From Stieleria maiorica (GTDB taxonomy: Bacteria > Planctomycetota > Planctomycetia > Pirellulales > Pirellulaceae): a stretch of 64,000 nt of DNA. The position numbers were made by a program, and so were the translations under genes. Positions 62,818 through 64,000 of the stretch are shown here, piece by piece. The stretch is taken from positions 6,729,641 to 6,793,640 of the forward strand of contig NZ_CP036264.1 of assembly GCF_008035925.1 (NCBI RefSeq). The letters are read 5' to 3'. How positions within the stretch are numbered: the first letter of the stretch is position 1; each line of letters begins with the position of its first letter. The notes below the pieces were generated by a model that worked only from the letters and a program-made list of their open reading frames with translations, ran no database searches and was not told the origin of the DNA.

Positions 62818-64000
62818 ATGGAACGATTCATCGAACGACACGATCAACGCATCATCGGTGTTTTGTCGGGATTCGACCGGATCCTTTTTCGTGGGACCAT
62901 ACGTGCGTTGAGTTACTTGGACGGGATGGATAAGTATTTGAACGTACATGGCGTCCTCTACAAACATTTCGGCGGTTTCGTCCAACGCATCTCAGACAGA
63001 ATCAAGGAACACGCCGCTGAATACGCTGAAGCGCATGGCCGGCCGTTCCGATACTTAACGTCTTCATCCATTTCCAAAGAAGACTGCGCGCGAAGCATCA
63101 TGGAGCAAGACTCCATTCAGCAAGGATTAGTTTGCGTTTTGTCATGTGTGGAATCGTGCCAAACCTACGAGCTTCATAAAGATCCGAAAGGAAAACGTCT
63201 TGAATTGGCGCATGCCCGAAGGAAATGCTTGTTCCTCTATTTCTACTTCGTCGACCGGGAATTTGGCCTGATGCACGTCCGACTTCAGACTTGGCTTCCC
63301 ATGACTATCCAGGTTTGTTTGAACGGGCGTGAATACCTTGCAGGTCGACTGGATAAGGCTGGCATCGGCTACAACAAACAGGGCAATTGCTTTACCCATA
63401 TTGATGACCTTGCCAAGGCCCAGCAGATGATTGACGATCTTCACAAGCGAAACTGGGTACAGTTCCTGAATGCGTTGGCCCGTCGGTTCAATCCCTGGCT
63501 CAAACTGAAAAGTCAGCTGAAGTTCCCCGCGTATTACTGGACCATGCGCGAAAGTGAATACGCGACTGATGTGATGTTTGCGAATGAGGCTTCACTTAAT
63601 GCGATCTACCCTGCTCTTGTCAATCATGCAGTTCAGCACTTCGGCTGTCGCGATGTGATGCGATTTATGGGCCGTCGCTTTCATCGTGATTTCAACGGGG
63701 AAGTGACAAGCGATGTGAAGCATCGTGTGGAAGGAGTAAGGATAAAACACTGGGTCGATGAGAACTCGATCAAAATGTACGACAAGGCGGGCAGCGTACT
63801 GAGAATCGAAACCACGATTAACAATCCGAGACGCTTCAACGTTCGAAGAAAAGCGACCCGTGGCGGCGAAGTTGTTGTTGCATGGTTTCCGATGCGAAAG
63901 AGCGTCGCCGACGTTGCACGGCGTGTGGAAATATGTCACGCCGCGAATGAGCGCTATCTTGAGGCACTCGCTGTCGTAGGAGAATCATCTCCCGCGCACA
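62818..64000 (+). CDS. Unrecognised long protein, runs off the window
   Basis: Open from an ATG at 62818 (GGGAGGGTGAC just upstream) to the window edge without a stop: at least 394 residues. Visible blocks: MERFIERHDQRIIGVLSGFD, KCLFLYFYFVDREFGLMHVR, FPAYYWTMRESEYATDVMF, KHRVEGVRIKHWVDENSIKM with YDKAGSVLRIETTINNPRRF. Basic, with many conserved-looking aromatic residues and no signal peptide or membrane helix. It has the look of a nucleic-acid enzyme of a mobile element, but I cannot assign a family. It lies next to an IS3 element whose end shares a sequence with its leader. Confidence 0.75.
   Translation, partial: MERFIERHDQRIIGVLSGFDRILFRGTIRALSYLDGMDKYLNVHGVLYKHFGGFVQRISDRIKEHAAEYAEAHGRPFRYLTSSSISKEDCARSIMEQDSIQQGLVCVLSCVESCQTYELHKDPKGKRLELAHARRKCLFLYFYFVDREFGLMHVRLQTWLPMTIQVCLNGREYLAGRLDKAGIGYNKQGNCFTHIDDLAKAQQMIDDLHKRNWVQFLNALARRFNPWLKLKSQLKFPAYYWTMRESEYATDVMFANEASLNAIYPALVNHAVQHFGCRDVMRFMGRRFHRDFNGEVTSDVKHRVEGVRIKHWVDENSIKMYDKAGSVLRIETTINNPRRFNVRRKATRGGEVVVAWFPMRKSVADVARRVEICHAANERYLEALAVVGESSPAH

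Overview
The window is high-GC DNA from a planctomycete, most likely a marine Pirellulaceae (Rhodopirellula/Stieleria-like). The case rests on families largely confined to that group: the Pirellula/Verrucomicrobium-type haem domain fused to a sorbosone-dehydrogenase propeller, PSCyt1/DUF1549/DUF1553 and DUF1501 proteins behind an ECF sigma factor, a sulfatase, secreted leucine-rich and Gly/Met-rich giant proteins, and many palindromic intergenic repeats.

Bases 1-11250 hold secreted or membrane proteins of mostly unknown role, including a ~1466-residue von Willebrand A/secretin-like protein and a kinase-like membrane protein. Bases 11717-18091 are a tight four-gene operon with overlapping ends behind a near-consensus promoter: rhodanese, FAD oxidoreductase of the SelD-N-terminal type, membrane-fusion protein, RND pump. 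Bases 18135-31684 carry pyruvate kinase, an LRR protein, a toroid-like secreted protein, the cytochrome c/sugar dehydrogenase fusion, a GAF-adenylate cyclase, a KefC-type antiporter and a nitronate monooxygenase. Bases 32011-40275 look catabolic: a Tat-exported propeller protein, FAH hydrolase, sulfatase, and a mutarotase-sodium symporter fusion. Bases 40589-47522 (minus strand) are an ECF sigma - FecR/LamG - DUF1549/1553 - DUF1501 set.

The most notable system is a chromosomal integron from 47912 to about 60951. A tyrosine recombinase with the integron-integrase insertion (minus strand) faces an attI region and an array of 12 complete gene cassettes plus one truncated cassette, all with genes on the plus strand. 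Twelve attC sites of about 90 bp were delimited directly. In every complete cassette the seven-base core at the start (GTTnnnn) is the exact reverse complement of the core at the start of its own attC (nnnnAAC), as expected for a circular cassette. This rule holds even across an IS66 insertion inside cassette 7. Recognisable cargo: two SUKH (SMI1/KNR4) proteins, a DUF4279 protein, a four-helix-bundle protein, a SAM methyltransferase, a ClpX-like zinc-finger protein and several small membrane proteins; the rest is unknown. An IS3-family element closes the array by truncating cassette 13, and an unrecognised long reading frame runs off the end of the window.

Other points of interest are a 135-bp MITE-like element inserted twice into the centre of another palindromic repeat, 15-bp in-frame tandem repeats in three unrelated genes, and several strong palindromes upstream of genes. 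No tRNA, rRNA or CRISPR array was seen.
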